63,811 nt of DNA from Chlorobaculum sp. 24CR. GTDB lineage: Bacteria; Bacteroidota; Chlorobiia; Chlorobiales; Chlorobiaceae. Under the pieces are notes generated by a model. The model was not told the DNA's origin. It was given only the letters and a program-made list of their open reading frames with translations, and ran no database searches. Location of the stretch: assembly GCF_004118635.1 (NCBI RefSeq), contig NZ_SDGU01000006.1, positions 1-63,811 of the forward strand. The letters run 5' to 3'. Within the stretch, counting starts at the first letter, position 1. Each line of letters opens with the position of its first letter. Both the position numbers and the translations under genes were made by a program. This document shows, piece after piece, positions 37,526-45,779 of the stretch.

Positions 37526-38405
37526 GGTGGTAGTTGCGATAGAGTTGCAGGGCGTTTCTCATGCACATGGCCACCGTCATGGGGCCAACCCTCGGAATGT
37601 AGAGCGACGCGGCCTCTTTGGCCTCCGGCTCGAAGTTCTGGATATAAGAGAAGTTCAGGCAGATCGCGCCCGGCTTCAGCTCCCCCGCCCTCACTTTTTC
37701 AAAGTGCGGCGACGGCACGCCGGTAATGACGACATCGGACTGACGGAGCGCCTCCTGGCGCGAGACGGGACGCGCTTCGTGATCGGAGCTGTTGACGTCA
37801 ACGACGAAACCGCCATTGATGTCGAATGAATAGACCCGCGCGCCGTCGTTGGAGAGCATGTAGGCGAGCGGGCGACCGACCACCTCCGAGCGGTTGAAGA
37901 TGGTGATCTGCTGAGCGCCGAACGGCAGGCCGTAAGGTTGATACGCATCGGTCGCTTCGAGCAGCTTGATGATCGCCAGCGGCGTGCAGGGCAGGATCGC
38001 CTTGAACCTCCGCCCGGCGGCGTCGAAGCGCTCGTTGGCGTAGAGCTTGCCGATCCAGTGCGGCGACAGCCCCTCGACATCCTTGTGCGGCGAAATCAAA
38101 TCCCGCAGCTCCGCGTCCCGCTCGTCGCCCCAGATCGGGTAATAAACGAAAATGCCGTGAACGGCGCTGTCGCGATTGGCCTCTTCGAGCACAGCTCTGA
38201 CCGACTCCGGCTCGCACGTTTTGAGATCGAAATGAATGCCGACATCTTCGCATCCGGCGCGGGTGTAGTCGGCGTAGGTGATCGAGGCGGGATCGCTTGA
38301 GGCGAGAATGCCGACGATGTTGATCGTGAGCTGCTCCTCGCTGATCTGCCGACGAACGGCGTCACGAAACGAGGCGGCGACAGGGTTCGGTTCAAGCACT
38401 TTCAT
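37515..38405 (-). CDS. folD: MTD1-type methylenetetrahydrofolate dehydrogenase (FolD homologue)
   Basis: A 296-residue FolD-fold protein oxidising 5,10-methylene-H4folate. The Rossmann half contains IFNRSEVVGRPLAYML and the C-terminus RVGPMTVAMCMRNAL. In the active site the segment SITYADYT has Thr48 where bifunctional FolD has the cyclohydrolase Lys (Y-x3-K). IFVYYP has Tyr88 where FolD has Gln (VQLP). These two changes are those of the monofunctional NAD-dependent yeast enzyme MTD1 (Thr57, Tyr98). The protein is therefore probably dehydrogenase only, with the next gene supplying cyclohydrolase. NAD rather than NADP use is inference. Confidence 0.88.
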   Translation of the reverse strand: MKVLEPNPVAASFRDAVRRQISEEQLTINIVGILASSDPASITYADYTRAGCEDVGIHFDLKTCEPESVRAVLEEANRDSAVHGIFVYYPIWGDERDAELRDLISPHKDVEGLSPHWIGKLYANERFDAAGRRFKAILPCTPLAIIKLLEATDAYQPYGLPFGAQQITIFNRSEVVGRPLAYMLSNDGARVYSFDINGGFVVDVNSSDHEARPVSRQEALRQSDVVITGVPSPHFEKVRAGELKPGAICLNFSYIQNFEPEAKEAASLYIPRVGPMTVAMCMRNALQLYRNYHHEA

Positions 38406-38529
38406 GGTTCAATAATGCCGGTTCTGTTCACTGATTTTCTGACAGGGCACGAGTATTGAGAATGGAATTTCAAGGAGATGGCGGGCTATCTTCTTGCCGG
38501 ATCAAACGTTACGAAATCCGGCTGTTTTG

Positions 38530-38601
38530 CTGGGGCGGCAGGATTCGAACCTGCGGATGTCGGCTCCAAAGGCCGATGCCTTACCACTTGGCGACGCCCC
38601 A
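38530..38601 (-). tRNA. tRNA-Gln (TTG)
   Basis: Minus-strand cloverleaf with acceptor TGGGGCG/CGCCCCA, anticodon stem TCGGC/GCCGA, loop CTTTGGA (anticodon TTG), T arm GCAGGTTCGAATCCTGC and G discriminator. It stands alone between folD and trpF. CCA is not encoded. Confidence 0.94.
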
Positions 38602-38706
38602 TCGTTCGGAAGAGATCGTTCTGAAAACGGCTTGAATGATACGGATAAATAGCTTAAAACACAAAACCAAGCCGGAATGATGCGTGAAAAACCGCGCGGG
38701 CTTTTT

Positions 38707-38714
38707 TACCTTCG
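38707..38714 (+). promoter_or_regulatory. Possible -7 element for trpF
   Basis: TACCTTCG differs from TAnnTTTG at one position and lies 51 bp before the chosen trpF ATG. If used, transcription starts near 38720, which excludes the far-upstream in-frame start at 38677. Confidence 0.4.
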
Positions 38715-38757
38715 TATTGAAACTTTCACTTTCATGAACGAACCATCAGCCTCGCCC

Positions 38758-39423
38758 ATGACGAAAATCAAGATCTGCGGCATCACCCGCCCCGAAGACG
38801 CCCTCGAAGCCTCGCTCTGGGGCGCGGACGCGCTCGGCTTCAACTTCAGCCGCAAAAGCCCCCGCCGCATCGATGCCGACACGGCCCGCGCCATCGTCGC
38901 CCGGCTTCCGCCGCTCGTCAGCGCCGTGGGGGTCTTCGTCGAGCAGCCGCCCGAAGAGGTCGCCGATCTCTGCCGCTTCTGCAACCTTCAGGCGGCGCAG
39001 CTCCATTCGGACGAGTACGACGCTGATAAGACGTTGCGGATCGAAGGCGTGCGGGTGATCCGGGTCTTCCGGCCCGGCCCCGGTTTCAGCGTCGAGGAGG
39101 TCAGGAGTTACGCGGAACAGACGGGTTGCCGGGGATTTCTGTTCGATGCGTTCAGCCCGGCGATGGCTGGCGGCACGGGCAAAACCATCGAATCTTCGAC
39201 GGCTTCCATGCTGTTTGACGAGACGCGCGATGCTGGCTGGGCGCTGCTTGCGGGCGGGCTGAAGCCGGAGAACGTCGCCGACGCCGTGCGGCTCGTGCGC
39301 CCCTGGGGGGTCGATACGGCAAGCGGCGTCGAGTCGTCGCCGGGCGTCAAGGATGCGCTGAAGATCCGGCGGTTCATCGAGGCAGTGCGCGAGGCCGACC
39401 GCTCGCTCACGAATTGCTGCTGA
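38758..39423 (+). CDS. trpF: Phosphoribosylanthranilate isomerase
   Basis: A 221-residue TIM barrel catalysing the Amadori rearrangement in tryptophan synthesis. KICGITRPEDA carries the catalytic Cys at the end of strand 1, VGVFVEQP is strand 2, LHSDEYD follows, the catalytic Asp lies in FLFDAFSPAMAGGTGKT, and GVDTASGVESSPGVKD is the phosphate-binding loop. I start at MTKIKICGIT; an ATG eight codons earlier (38734) is possible, and neither has a clear ribosome binding site. The 3' end overlaps the convergent hydrolase gene by 17 bp. Other trp genes are not present. Confidence 0.93.
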   Translation: MTKIKICGITRPEDALEASLWGADALGFNFSRKSPRRIDADTARAIVARLPPLVSAVGVFVEQPPEEVADLCRFCNLQAAQLHSDEYDADKTLRIEGVRVIRVFRPGPGFSVEEVRSYAEQTGCRGFLFDAFSPAMAGGTGKTIESSTASMLFDETRDAGWALLAGGLKPENVADAVRLVRPWGVDTASGVESSPGVKDALKIRRFIEAVREADRSLTNCC

Positions 39424-40444
39424 TGTGCCGCAGCACGATCTCCGCCGCCGTTTGCGGCAATTCGAGCGTGATGAGATGGCCGCAATCCGGTACGCATTCA
39501 AAAGTCCCTGAAGCGGCCATTTCCTGAAGTTTCCGGGTATTGTCGGGTGTCATGATAACATCCCCGTCACCCGCCACAAAGTGGATCGGCAAGTTGACCG
39601 AACGAACCATCTCGGGAAGTATTGTCGTCGTGTGCATATCGGTAATCTGCGCGGTCGTCTGCTCGATGGCCTCCGAAGCGCAGAAGCCGAGGCTCTCGAA
39701 ACCGACCTTGATGTCGTGCATCATGACCGAATTCCTTGACAGCACGAGCCGCGCGAACATGTAGGCGGGAAGCCACCAGGTGAGCTTCCGCATCATGATG
39801 TTGAAGACGAAATTGAGCGTGGCGGGCGCGGCCTTTGAGATGAACTCGTTGTTCGGCAGATAGCCGAAGTTGAAGAACACCATCGACCTGACGCTGTTCG
39901 GGTAGTTGTTGACGTAGTCGAGCGCCACGAACGGACCGAACGAAAAGGCGGCGATGTGCAGCTCTTTCAGCCCGATCATCCGGATCAGCTCGTCGAGGTC
40001 GCGCGCGAAATCGGCGATATGGTAGCGGTTTTGCGGATCGTTTTCCGACCACCCATGCCCCTTCATGTCGTAAGCCACCGTGCGGTAGCCCGCCGCGTTC
40101 AGCTCTCGGATGATGCGGTGCCACCACATCCACCAGCAATCCCAGCCGTGAATGAGCAAGACGGTGCCACGCGGATTTTCAGGCGATGAATCATAATAGT
40201 GATGCAAGAGACCGCCGACTTTGACGAAGTGACTGTTGCGCATCAGCTCCAGTTCGTATTGCGCCCGGTGCCGTTCACCCTGGGTCGAGGTTTCAAGCTG
40301 GTCGAGAAGCTTCAGGCGGTAAGCTCTGAATTTTTCGGACGAGGGTTCCGGCAAGTTATCCATGACTTTCGATAATGAAGATTCAAAGGAAAACTTCGGG
40401 GCGATGCCTGTTGATGCCGCCATCGAGACGGTATCAACAGGCAT
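39407..40444 (-). CDS. Alpha/beta hydrolase
   Basis: A 345-residue alpha/beta hydrolase fold protein. The oxyanion segment is LLIHGWDCWWMWW, the nucleophile elbow reads AAFSFGPF (Ser in the SxSxG-like position), the acid is probably in VAGDGDVIMTPDN, and the His in PDCGHLITLELP. Substrate unknown; tryptophan-rich loops near the oxyanion hole suggest a hydrophobic ligand. The first 27 codons contain a 12-bp perfect inverted repeat that includes the start codon; a second in-frame ATG at 40363 (MDNLPEPS) lies just downstream and may be the true start. Confidence 0.82.
   Translation of the reverse strand: MPVDTVSMAASTGIAPKFSFESSLSKVMDNLPEPSSEKFRAYRLKLLDQLETSTQGERHRAQYELELMRNSHFVKVGGLLHHYYDSSPENPRGTVLLIHGWDCWWMWWHRIIRELNAAGYRTVAYDMKGHGWSENDPQNRYHIADFARDLDELIRMIGLKELHIAAFSFGPFVALDYVNNYPNSVRSMVFFNFGYLPNNEFISKAAPATLNFVFNIMMRKLTWWLPAYMFARLVLSRNSVMMHDIKVGFESLGFCASEAIEQTTAQITDMHTTTILPEMVRSVNLPIHFVAGDGDVIMTPDNTRKLQEMAASGTFECVPDCGHLITLELPQTAAEIVLRHISSNS
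40404..40444 (-). promoter_or_regulatory. Hairpin enclosing the start codon of the hydrolase gene
   Basis: ATGCCTGTTGAT (first 12 nt of the longest reading of the gene) pairs perfectly with ATCAACAGGCAT 17 nt later (40433-40444 with 40404-40415). Extra CC/GG pairing extends the stem. It could bury the first ATG or be an operator or terminator. Confidence 0.5.
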
Positions 40445-40638
40445 TCAAACACGATAAGCTGAGTCTGCATTCGATTGTCACTCTTCGACCGACCTTGCCG
40501 GACTCAGAATGACACACAAAAAACGAAGAATCAAAATGCAAAGAGCGCTTTGTCCTCTTGAGGCAGCCTCAGTCAGTTTTTTAACGACGGCATCCGGTTA
40601 AATGTTTGAAAAAATCACGGTTGCACGCCATTTTTCCA

Positions 40639-42456
40639 TCACTTCCCGCCAGTGACGGAGTCCGTGCTCTCCTCTGACCTCCCGGCTGGCTCGCTGCCGG
40701 AAGCCTCCGCATCACTTGCCGGTTCACGGAAAATATTACCGCCTTCACGCCGGATGATCTCCTGCTGTTCGAGAATCGTTTCGGGCGCGACCCGGAAATG
40801 CTTGAGCAACTCGGAGAACATCTGGATCGAGGTCTCGAAGATTTCGGTCACGACGGCATCGGCTCCGGCGCGATAAAACCGGTTTGCCGATTCAAGCGAG
40901 CGGGAGCGCACGATGATGAACGCGCCAGGATTGATCTCCCGCACCAGGCGAATGCACTGAACGGCGGCGTCGATCTCCGGAATGCAGATCACCACGGAGC
41001 GGGAGTGATCGACGCCGATACGCAGAAGCGACTTGCGCTCCGTGCAGTCGCCGTAAAAAAGCGGCTCGCCATTGCGACGCATCGTTTTGACCGTTTTGCG
41101 GTCGGTATCGAGCACCGTGTAGGCCAGGTTCGTGGCGTTCATCACGGCGGCGACATTCCTGCCGATCAAACCGAAGCCGATGATGGCGGCGTGAATTTCA
41201 CCCTTGCACACGATAGGCCCGGCGGCGGCGCGCACGGGTTGTTTCGGCTCTGGTTTGGAGGCGAGCGGCATGAAGCCGAGCACCGGAGCCATCTGGGCGG
41301 CGAACCTGGGAGCGGCGGAGATCAGCGCCGGAGTGACCATCATCGTCACGACAATGATGGCCAGCATCGACTGAAACATGTGCTGGTCGAGCAGCCCGGC
41401 GTCTTTGGCTGTACCGGCGAGCACAAAGGAAAACTCGCCGATCTGCGCCAGCACCATGCCCGACATCAGGCTGACCCGCAACGAAAAGCCGAGCGCCATC
41501 GAAATGCCGGTCATCATTATCGCTTTGACCACCAGCACCACCAGAGCGATGGCGACGAGCCACGGCAGCTCGATCATGTTCACGTCGAGCAAGAGGCCGA
41601 CGGAGACGAAAAAGATGCTGGTCATCGCCTCGCGGAAGGGGTCGATGGTGCGGCTGATCCGATGACTCCCGTCGGTGCTGGCGATCACCATGCCCGCCAT
41701 GAACGCGCCGAGCGCCAGCGACAGGCCGATAAGCGAGGCGAGCCACGCCGCGCCGAAGCAGAGCACCAGCGCACCAAGCACCAGCACCTCGCCTGCATGC
41801 AGCTCGGTAATCACCCGGACGGCTTTCGGCATCAAAAGCCGGAATCCGCCGAACATGCCGATGGCAAAAAGCAGCACGAGCGCGATCTCCTCGAACGAAG
41901 ATTCGAGCGGCATCGTGCTGCCACGGGTCAGAAAACTGAAACCGAACATCATCGGCACGATGGCCATGTCCTGAAAAATCAGGATTCCGAGGGCGATCCT
42001 GCCGTGATCAAAACCGAGTTCACCCCGGTCGGAGAGAATTTTCAGGCACAACGCCGTACTGCTCACCGAAAACGAAAAACCGAGCACGAGCGCCTCCTTG
42101 CTGCCAACCGACGCGCCAATCGCATCCATCAGCCAGTACGAAAAAAAAGCGATAACCAGACCGGTCAGAAGAATCTGCGCCGTCCCGCCGAACACAACGA
42201 TCTTCCGGAGCTTTTTGAGGTCATCGACCGAAAACTCCAACCCGATGGTGAAGAGCAGCAGCACGACACCCATTTCGGCAAGCGTCGAAATCAACCCGCT
42301 GTCCCTGATGATATGGAACCCCGTCGGCCCGAGCATGACACCCGTGAAGATCAAGCCGATTACCGGAGGAATCCGGATCTTCTGGAACACGAGAATGTTG
42401 ACGATGGCAAGCGCCCCGATCAGGACCAATTGCCCAAGAAATTCAAACTGATGCAT
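40639..42456 (-). CDS. Kef-type cation/proton antiporter with TrkA-N domain
   Basis: A 605-residue CPA2-family protein. The first 385 residues have about 12-13 membrane segments (MHQFEFLGQLVLIGALAIVN...), including GLEFSVDDLKK and the family pattern GFSFSVSSTAL. A RCK/TrkA-N nucleotide-binding domain follows (AAIIGFGLIGRNVAA, residues about 418-540), and then a polar acidic tail. Family members exchange K+ or Na+ for protons, gated by NAD(H) or glutathione adducts. The ion is not assignable. The gene stands alone. Confidence 0.93.
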   Translation of the reverse strand: MHQFEFLGQLVLIGALAIVNILVFQKIRIPPVIGLIFTGVMLGPTGFHIIRDSGLISTLAEMGVVLLLFTIGLEFSVDDLKKLRKIVVFGGTAQILLTGLVIAFFSYWLMDAIGASVGSKEALVLGFSFSVSSTALCLKILSDRGELGFDHGRIALGILIFQDMAIVPMMFGFSFLTRGSTMPLESSFEEIALVLLFAIGMFGGFRLLMPKAVRVITELHAGEVLVLGALVLCFGAAWLASLIGLSLALGAFMAGMVIASTDGSHRISRTIDPFREAMTSIFFVSVGLLLDVNMIELPWLVAIALVVLVVKAIMMTGISMALGFSLRVSLMSGMVLAQIGEFSFVLAGTAKDAGLLDQHMFQSMLAIIVVTMMVTPALISAAPRFAAQMAPVLGFMPLASKPEPKQPVRAAAGPIVCKGEIHAAIIGFGLIGRNVAAVMNATNLAYTVLDTDRKTVKTMRRNGEPLFYGDCTERKSLLRIGVDHSRSVVICIPEIDAAVQCIRLVREINPGAFIIVRSRSLESANRFYRAGADAVVTEIFETSIQMFSELLKHFRVAPETILEQQEIIRREGGNIFREPASDAEASGSEPAGRSEESTDSVTGGK

Positions 42457-42885
42457 GCAATACCTTGTTCAGAACCGGAAAACAGAGAAGAGAATCATTT
42501 CGACGTGAAAGACTCGCCACGCAGCGGCAATGCGTTGCGTCGGCCAGAGAGAACTATAACATAACAGTGTAAGATAGCAAGAGAAAAGGCGCAAATGCCT
42601 TTGAAATATTATGGTCTGACCCATTGAGAATCCGGTTAAAATCATACATTGTCAACCAGTTGACAGTTCCTGCGCCAGCATGGCAATGCTTGCCGGAAAA
42701 CTCCTGAGCAAATCCGAAAAAAGATTCAGGGTTGAACGGGGGGATCCGTGACCGATACCATCGTCAACCAGAACGACCCCGGAGAGTCCAGACCTTCCGG
42801 GCATTACCCGTTCAGGCGATGCATCGATTTGCCGTAACGGATTGCAGAGAACTGCCGTTCCTTCACATCAGATCATTTCCAGCAA
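42457..42885. other. Upstream region between the antiporter and SulP genes
   Basis: About 430 bp of divergent promoter region with no gene. It contains a 16-bp palindrome at 42651-42666. No TAnnTTTG motif was found. Confidence 0.6.
42651..42666. promoter_or_regulatory. Operator-like palindrome TGTCAAC-CA-GTTGACA
   Basis: A perfect 7-bp inverted repeat with a 2-bp spacer in the divergent region, 220 bp before the SulP ATG. The size and symmetry suit a homodimeric helix-turn-helix repressor; no candidate regulator is adjacent. Confidence 0.4.
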
Positions 42886-44628
42886 ATGTTCAAACCAAAA
42901 CTGTTTACCGTTCTTTCCGAGCTGACCAGAGAGCAGCTTGGCCGTGACATCGTGTCCGGAATTCTGGTCGGCATCGTGGCCCTGCCGCTTGCCATCGCCT
43001 TCGCCATCGCCTCTGGCGTCTCGCCCGAAAAGGGGCTCATCAGCGCCGTCATCGGCGGGTTTTTGATCTCCTTTCTCGGCGGCAGCCGGGTGCAGATCGG
43101 TGGGCCGACCGGCGCCTTCATCGTCATTCTCTACGGCATCGTCCAGCAATACGGCGTCAACGGCCTCTTGATCGCCACCATCATGGCGGGCGTGATTCTC
43201 ATCATCATGGGGCTGTCGCAACTCGGCTCGCTCATCAAGTTCATCCCCTACCCGGTCGTAGTCGGCTTCACCAGCGGCATCGCCATCATCATCTTTTCGA
43301 GCGAGGTCAAGGATTTCCTCGGCCTGCAAATGGCCAGCGTACCCGCCGACTTCATCGAAAAGTGGGCCGCCTACTTCAAAGCCCTGCCGACGGCCAGCCC
43401 GGAAACCATCATGGTCGGCGCGGCGGCCTTGCTGATTATCGTGCTCTGGCCGAAGGTCTCCACCAAAATTCCCGGCCCGCTGATCGCCCTCATCGTCACC
43501 ACGCTGGCCGTGCGGATGCTGGGCCTCCCGGTCGATACCATCGAGACGCGCTTCGGCGACATTTCGGCCTCGATTCCCGCGCCGAGCTTTCCGTCGCTCG
43601 ATCTTGCGACCATCCGCCACCTCATCATGCCCGCCACCACCATCGCCATACTTGGGGCCATCGAGGCGCTGCTCTCGGCGGTGGTGGCCGACGGCATGAT
43701 CGGCTCGCGGCACAAGTCGAACATGGAGCTGGTCGCGCAAGGCGTGGCCAATATCGTCTCCCCGATCTTCGGCGGCATTCCCGTCACCGGCGCGATCGCC
43801 CGCACGGCGACCAACGTCAAGAACGGCGGGCGTACACCCGTCGCCGGCATCGTTCACGCCATCACGCTCCTGGCGATCATGCTCGTTTTCGGCTCGTGGG
43901 CCAAGCTGATTCCGATGCCGACGCTGGCCGCGATTCTGATTGTCGTCGCCTGGAACATGAGCGAGCACCACGTCTTCCGGCAGTTGCTGAAAAGCCCGAA
44001 AAGCGACGTGGCCGTGCTGCTCACCACCTTCAGCCTGACGGTGATTTTCGACCTCACCATCGCCATTGAGGTGGGAATGCTGCTCTCGGTGATCCTCTTC
44101 ATGAAGCGCATGGCCAGCATCAGCAACGTCGGCGTTATCACCGGCGAGCTGAAAGATGCCGAGGACGAGGATGACCCGAACGCCATCGTCAGCCGCGCCA
44201 TTCCGGCGGGCGTGGACGTATTCGAGGTCAGCGGCCCGTTCTTTTTCGGCGCGGCCTCGAAGTTCAAGGACGCGATGCACGTGGTCGGCAAAGCCCCGGC
44301 GATCCGGATTCTCAGGATGCGCAAGGTAATGAGCATCGACGCCACCGGCCTGAACATGATGAAGGAGCTGGTCTCCGACAGCCGGAAAACCGGCACGAAG
44401 CTGATTCTTTCCGGCGTTCACGTCCAGCCGCTCTTCGCCATGCAGCAATACGGACTTTCGGACGAGATCGGCGAGGAGAACATCTTCGGCAACATCGACG
44501 ACGCCCTCGACCGCGCCCGGCAGATACTCGGCCTGCCTGTACAGGGCCGCCCGGCGGGTTTCGTCGCCAGCGTGAAGCGTGAGAAGGAGTTGCGGGCGAA
44601 GATCGAAAGCGACGGCTCCGGCAAGTAA
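42886..44628 (+). CDS. SulP-family anion transporter with STAS domain
   Basis: A 580-residue SLC26/SulP protein. The membrane domain starts [22 protein letters not shown] and includes [14 protein letters not shown]. The C-terminal STAS domain (about residues 445-555) contains [16 protein letters not shown] and [11 protein letters not shown]. Members carry sulfate, bicarbonate or dicarboxylates. In a sulfide-oxidising autotroph both sulfate export and bicarbonate uptake are plausible; sequence alone does not decide. Single-gene transcription unit. Confidence 0.93.
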   Translation: MFKPKLFTVLSELTREQLGRDIVSGILVGIVALPLAIAFAIASGVSPEKGLISAVIGGFLISFLGGSRVQIGGPTGAFIVILYGIVQQYGVNGLLIATIMAGVILIIMGLSQLGSLIKFIPYPVVVGFTSGIAIIIFSSEVKDFLGLQMASVPADFIEKWAAYFKALPTASPETIMVGAAALLIIVLWPKVSTKIPGPLIALIVTTLAVRMLGLPVDTIETRFGDISASIPAPSFPSLDLATIRHLIMPATTIAILGAIEALLSAVVADGMIGSRHKSNMELVAQGVANIVSPIFGGIPVTGAIARTATNVKNGGRTPVAGIVHAITLLAIMLVFGSWAKLIPMPTLAAILIVVAWNMSEHHVFRQLLKSPKSDVAVLLTTFSLTVIFDLTIAIEVGMLLSVILFMKRMASISNVGVITGELKDAEDEDDPNAIVSRAIPAGVDVFEVSGPFFFGAASKFKDAMHVVGKAPAIRILRMRKVMSIDATGLNMMKELVSDSRKTGTKLILSGVHVQPLFAMQQYGLSDEIGEENIFGNIDDALDRARQILGLPVQGRPAGFVASVKREKELRAKIESDGSGK

Positions 44629-45108
44629 CTCGCTCAAAGCAGATTCCCGCTCCGGCAACGTTCGGAGCGAAAATCTGGCATGGAAAGGGTGACGCGCCAG
44701 CAGAGCAAATCATGGCTCTTGGCGAACGGGAAGAGGGCAAATCAGAATACCAATTTTATATCCGGTGAATATAAAATAACTATAACATTATGACGTCTTG
44801 ATAGAAAAAAAACACAAGAAAATCATATCCTTTAAATATCTTCCTGCATGAATCAACAGAAAAGTCAAAATATTTCTTCCAGAACCGAATCATATTTCTT
44901 AACATCAATTTGTAGTATCCGATTAAGCAGTACCCTTGAATCACTGCAAACCCCTCAGCAGTATTGGATACGGTAAATCGTTAAGCAGTCCTTTTACCCC
45001 TTCCCGAATAACAGTGGTTTGCGTTGCGCTTACTGATAACGTTGTGCATTGCTCACAAAACGTTTTGTCAGTCATTGGCTTTTCGACAACACAAAAAAAA
45101 GGACGAAC
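44629..45108. other. AT-rich upstream region of the PEP-CTERM gene
   Basis: About 480 bp, clearly lower in GC than its surroundings, without a credible gene. An 8-bp perfect inverted repeat TTTTATAT/ATATAAAA (44754-44761 and 44769-44776) could be a regulator site. No consensus promoter could be fixed. Confidence 0.55.
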
Positions 45109-45591
45109 ATGAAAAAACTCTTATCGACAATCGGCTTGGGCGTAGCCCTGATGACCGGCTTCGCGCCTTCTCAGGCAGATGCTGCTATCAGTTTTGTTAA
45201 CACTCAAATAGGTCCCAATGAATGGAAGTACACTTTTACGACTGATGCAGGCGTAACGGCAGGTCAAACCGTTACACTTACTTCACCAAGTGGGGTTACA
45301 ATAACCGATGCCAGCGCTGCCAGTACAGGTTGGTGGGATATAAGTGGCAAGGGAACGAATTCCATAACATGGACGTCAAAAGGTGCTATTTCAGGTGGCA
45401 CAGTAGCGGATGACTTCACAATCACCTCAGCTTTCCCCAATGGAATTGTTACATGGAGCACTACTGGTGGTTCAGGCACAACCGCCGGCCCGGTTCCCGA
45501 ACCGGCGACGGTGATGCTGCTTGGCATCGGCGGACTGCTTGCCGGTGGACGCAAGCTCTATGAGAGCAGAAAAGAGGCCGCGACGGCATGA
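45109..45591 (+). CDS. PEP-CTERM sorted exported protein
   Basis: A 160-residue secreted protein. The signal peptide (MKKLLSTIGLGVALMTGFA..., probable cleavage after SQADA) is followed by a Thr/Gly/Ser-rich beta-type region. The C-terminal sorting signal is VPEPATVMLLGIGGLLAGG followed by basic RKLYESRK. PEP-CTERM proteins are recognised by exosortase and placed on the surface or in extracellular polymer. The start is the ATG preceded by AAAAGGACGAAC. It is monocistronic with a strong terminator. No exosortase gene lies in the window. Confidence 0.9.
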   Translation: MKKLLSTIGLGVALMTGFAPSQADAAISFVNTQIGPNEWKYTFTTDAGVTAGQTVTLTSPSGVTITDASAASTGWWDISGKGTNSITWTSKGAISGGTVADDFTITSAFPNGIVTWSTTGGSGTTAGPVPEPATVMLLGIGGLLAGGRKLYESRKEAATA

Positions 45592-45626
45592 CGCCGGGTC
45601 TCTTTTTTACTGAATTTCTGAACGAC

Positions 45627-45654
45627 GAAAACCCGGAATGCACCGGGTTTTCGT
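45627..45654. terminator. Rho-independent terminator after the PEP-CTERM gene
   Basis: CGAAAACCCGG (45627-45637) pairs with CCGGGTTTTCG (45644-45654) around AATGCA. Confidence 0.85.
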
Positions 45655-45724
45655 TACTTTGAGTCAAATGAACCTGAAAAAGAATGACGTGAAATTTATG
45701 TTCATTATTTAAACCGCTTCACTT

Positions 45725-45732
45725 TATATTTG
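45725..45732 (+). promoter_or_regulatory. -7 element for the EpsD-like gene
   Basis: TATATTTG, an exact TAnnTTTG match, lies 47 bp before the GTG start at 45780. Confidence 0.55.
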
Positions 45733-45779
45733 CTTTGTCGTTTTATTTTCAATGAGAGCATAACTAATCTCATAAAACC

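Noticed and set aside
40798-42564. 588-codon plus-strand frame opposite the Kef antiporter
   Set aside because: His/Asp/Arg-rich shadow of membrane-helix codons.
42868-44658. 596-codon minus-strand frame opposite the SulP gene
   Set aside because: Asp/His/Gly-rich shadow of a recognised transporter.
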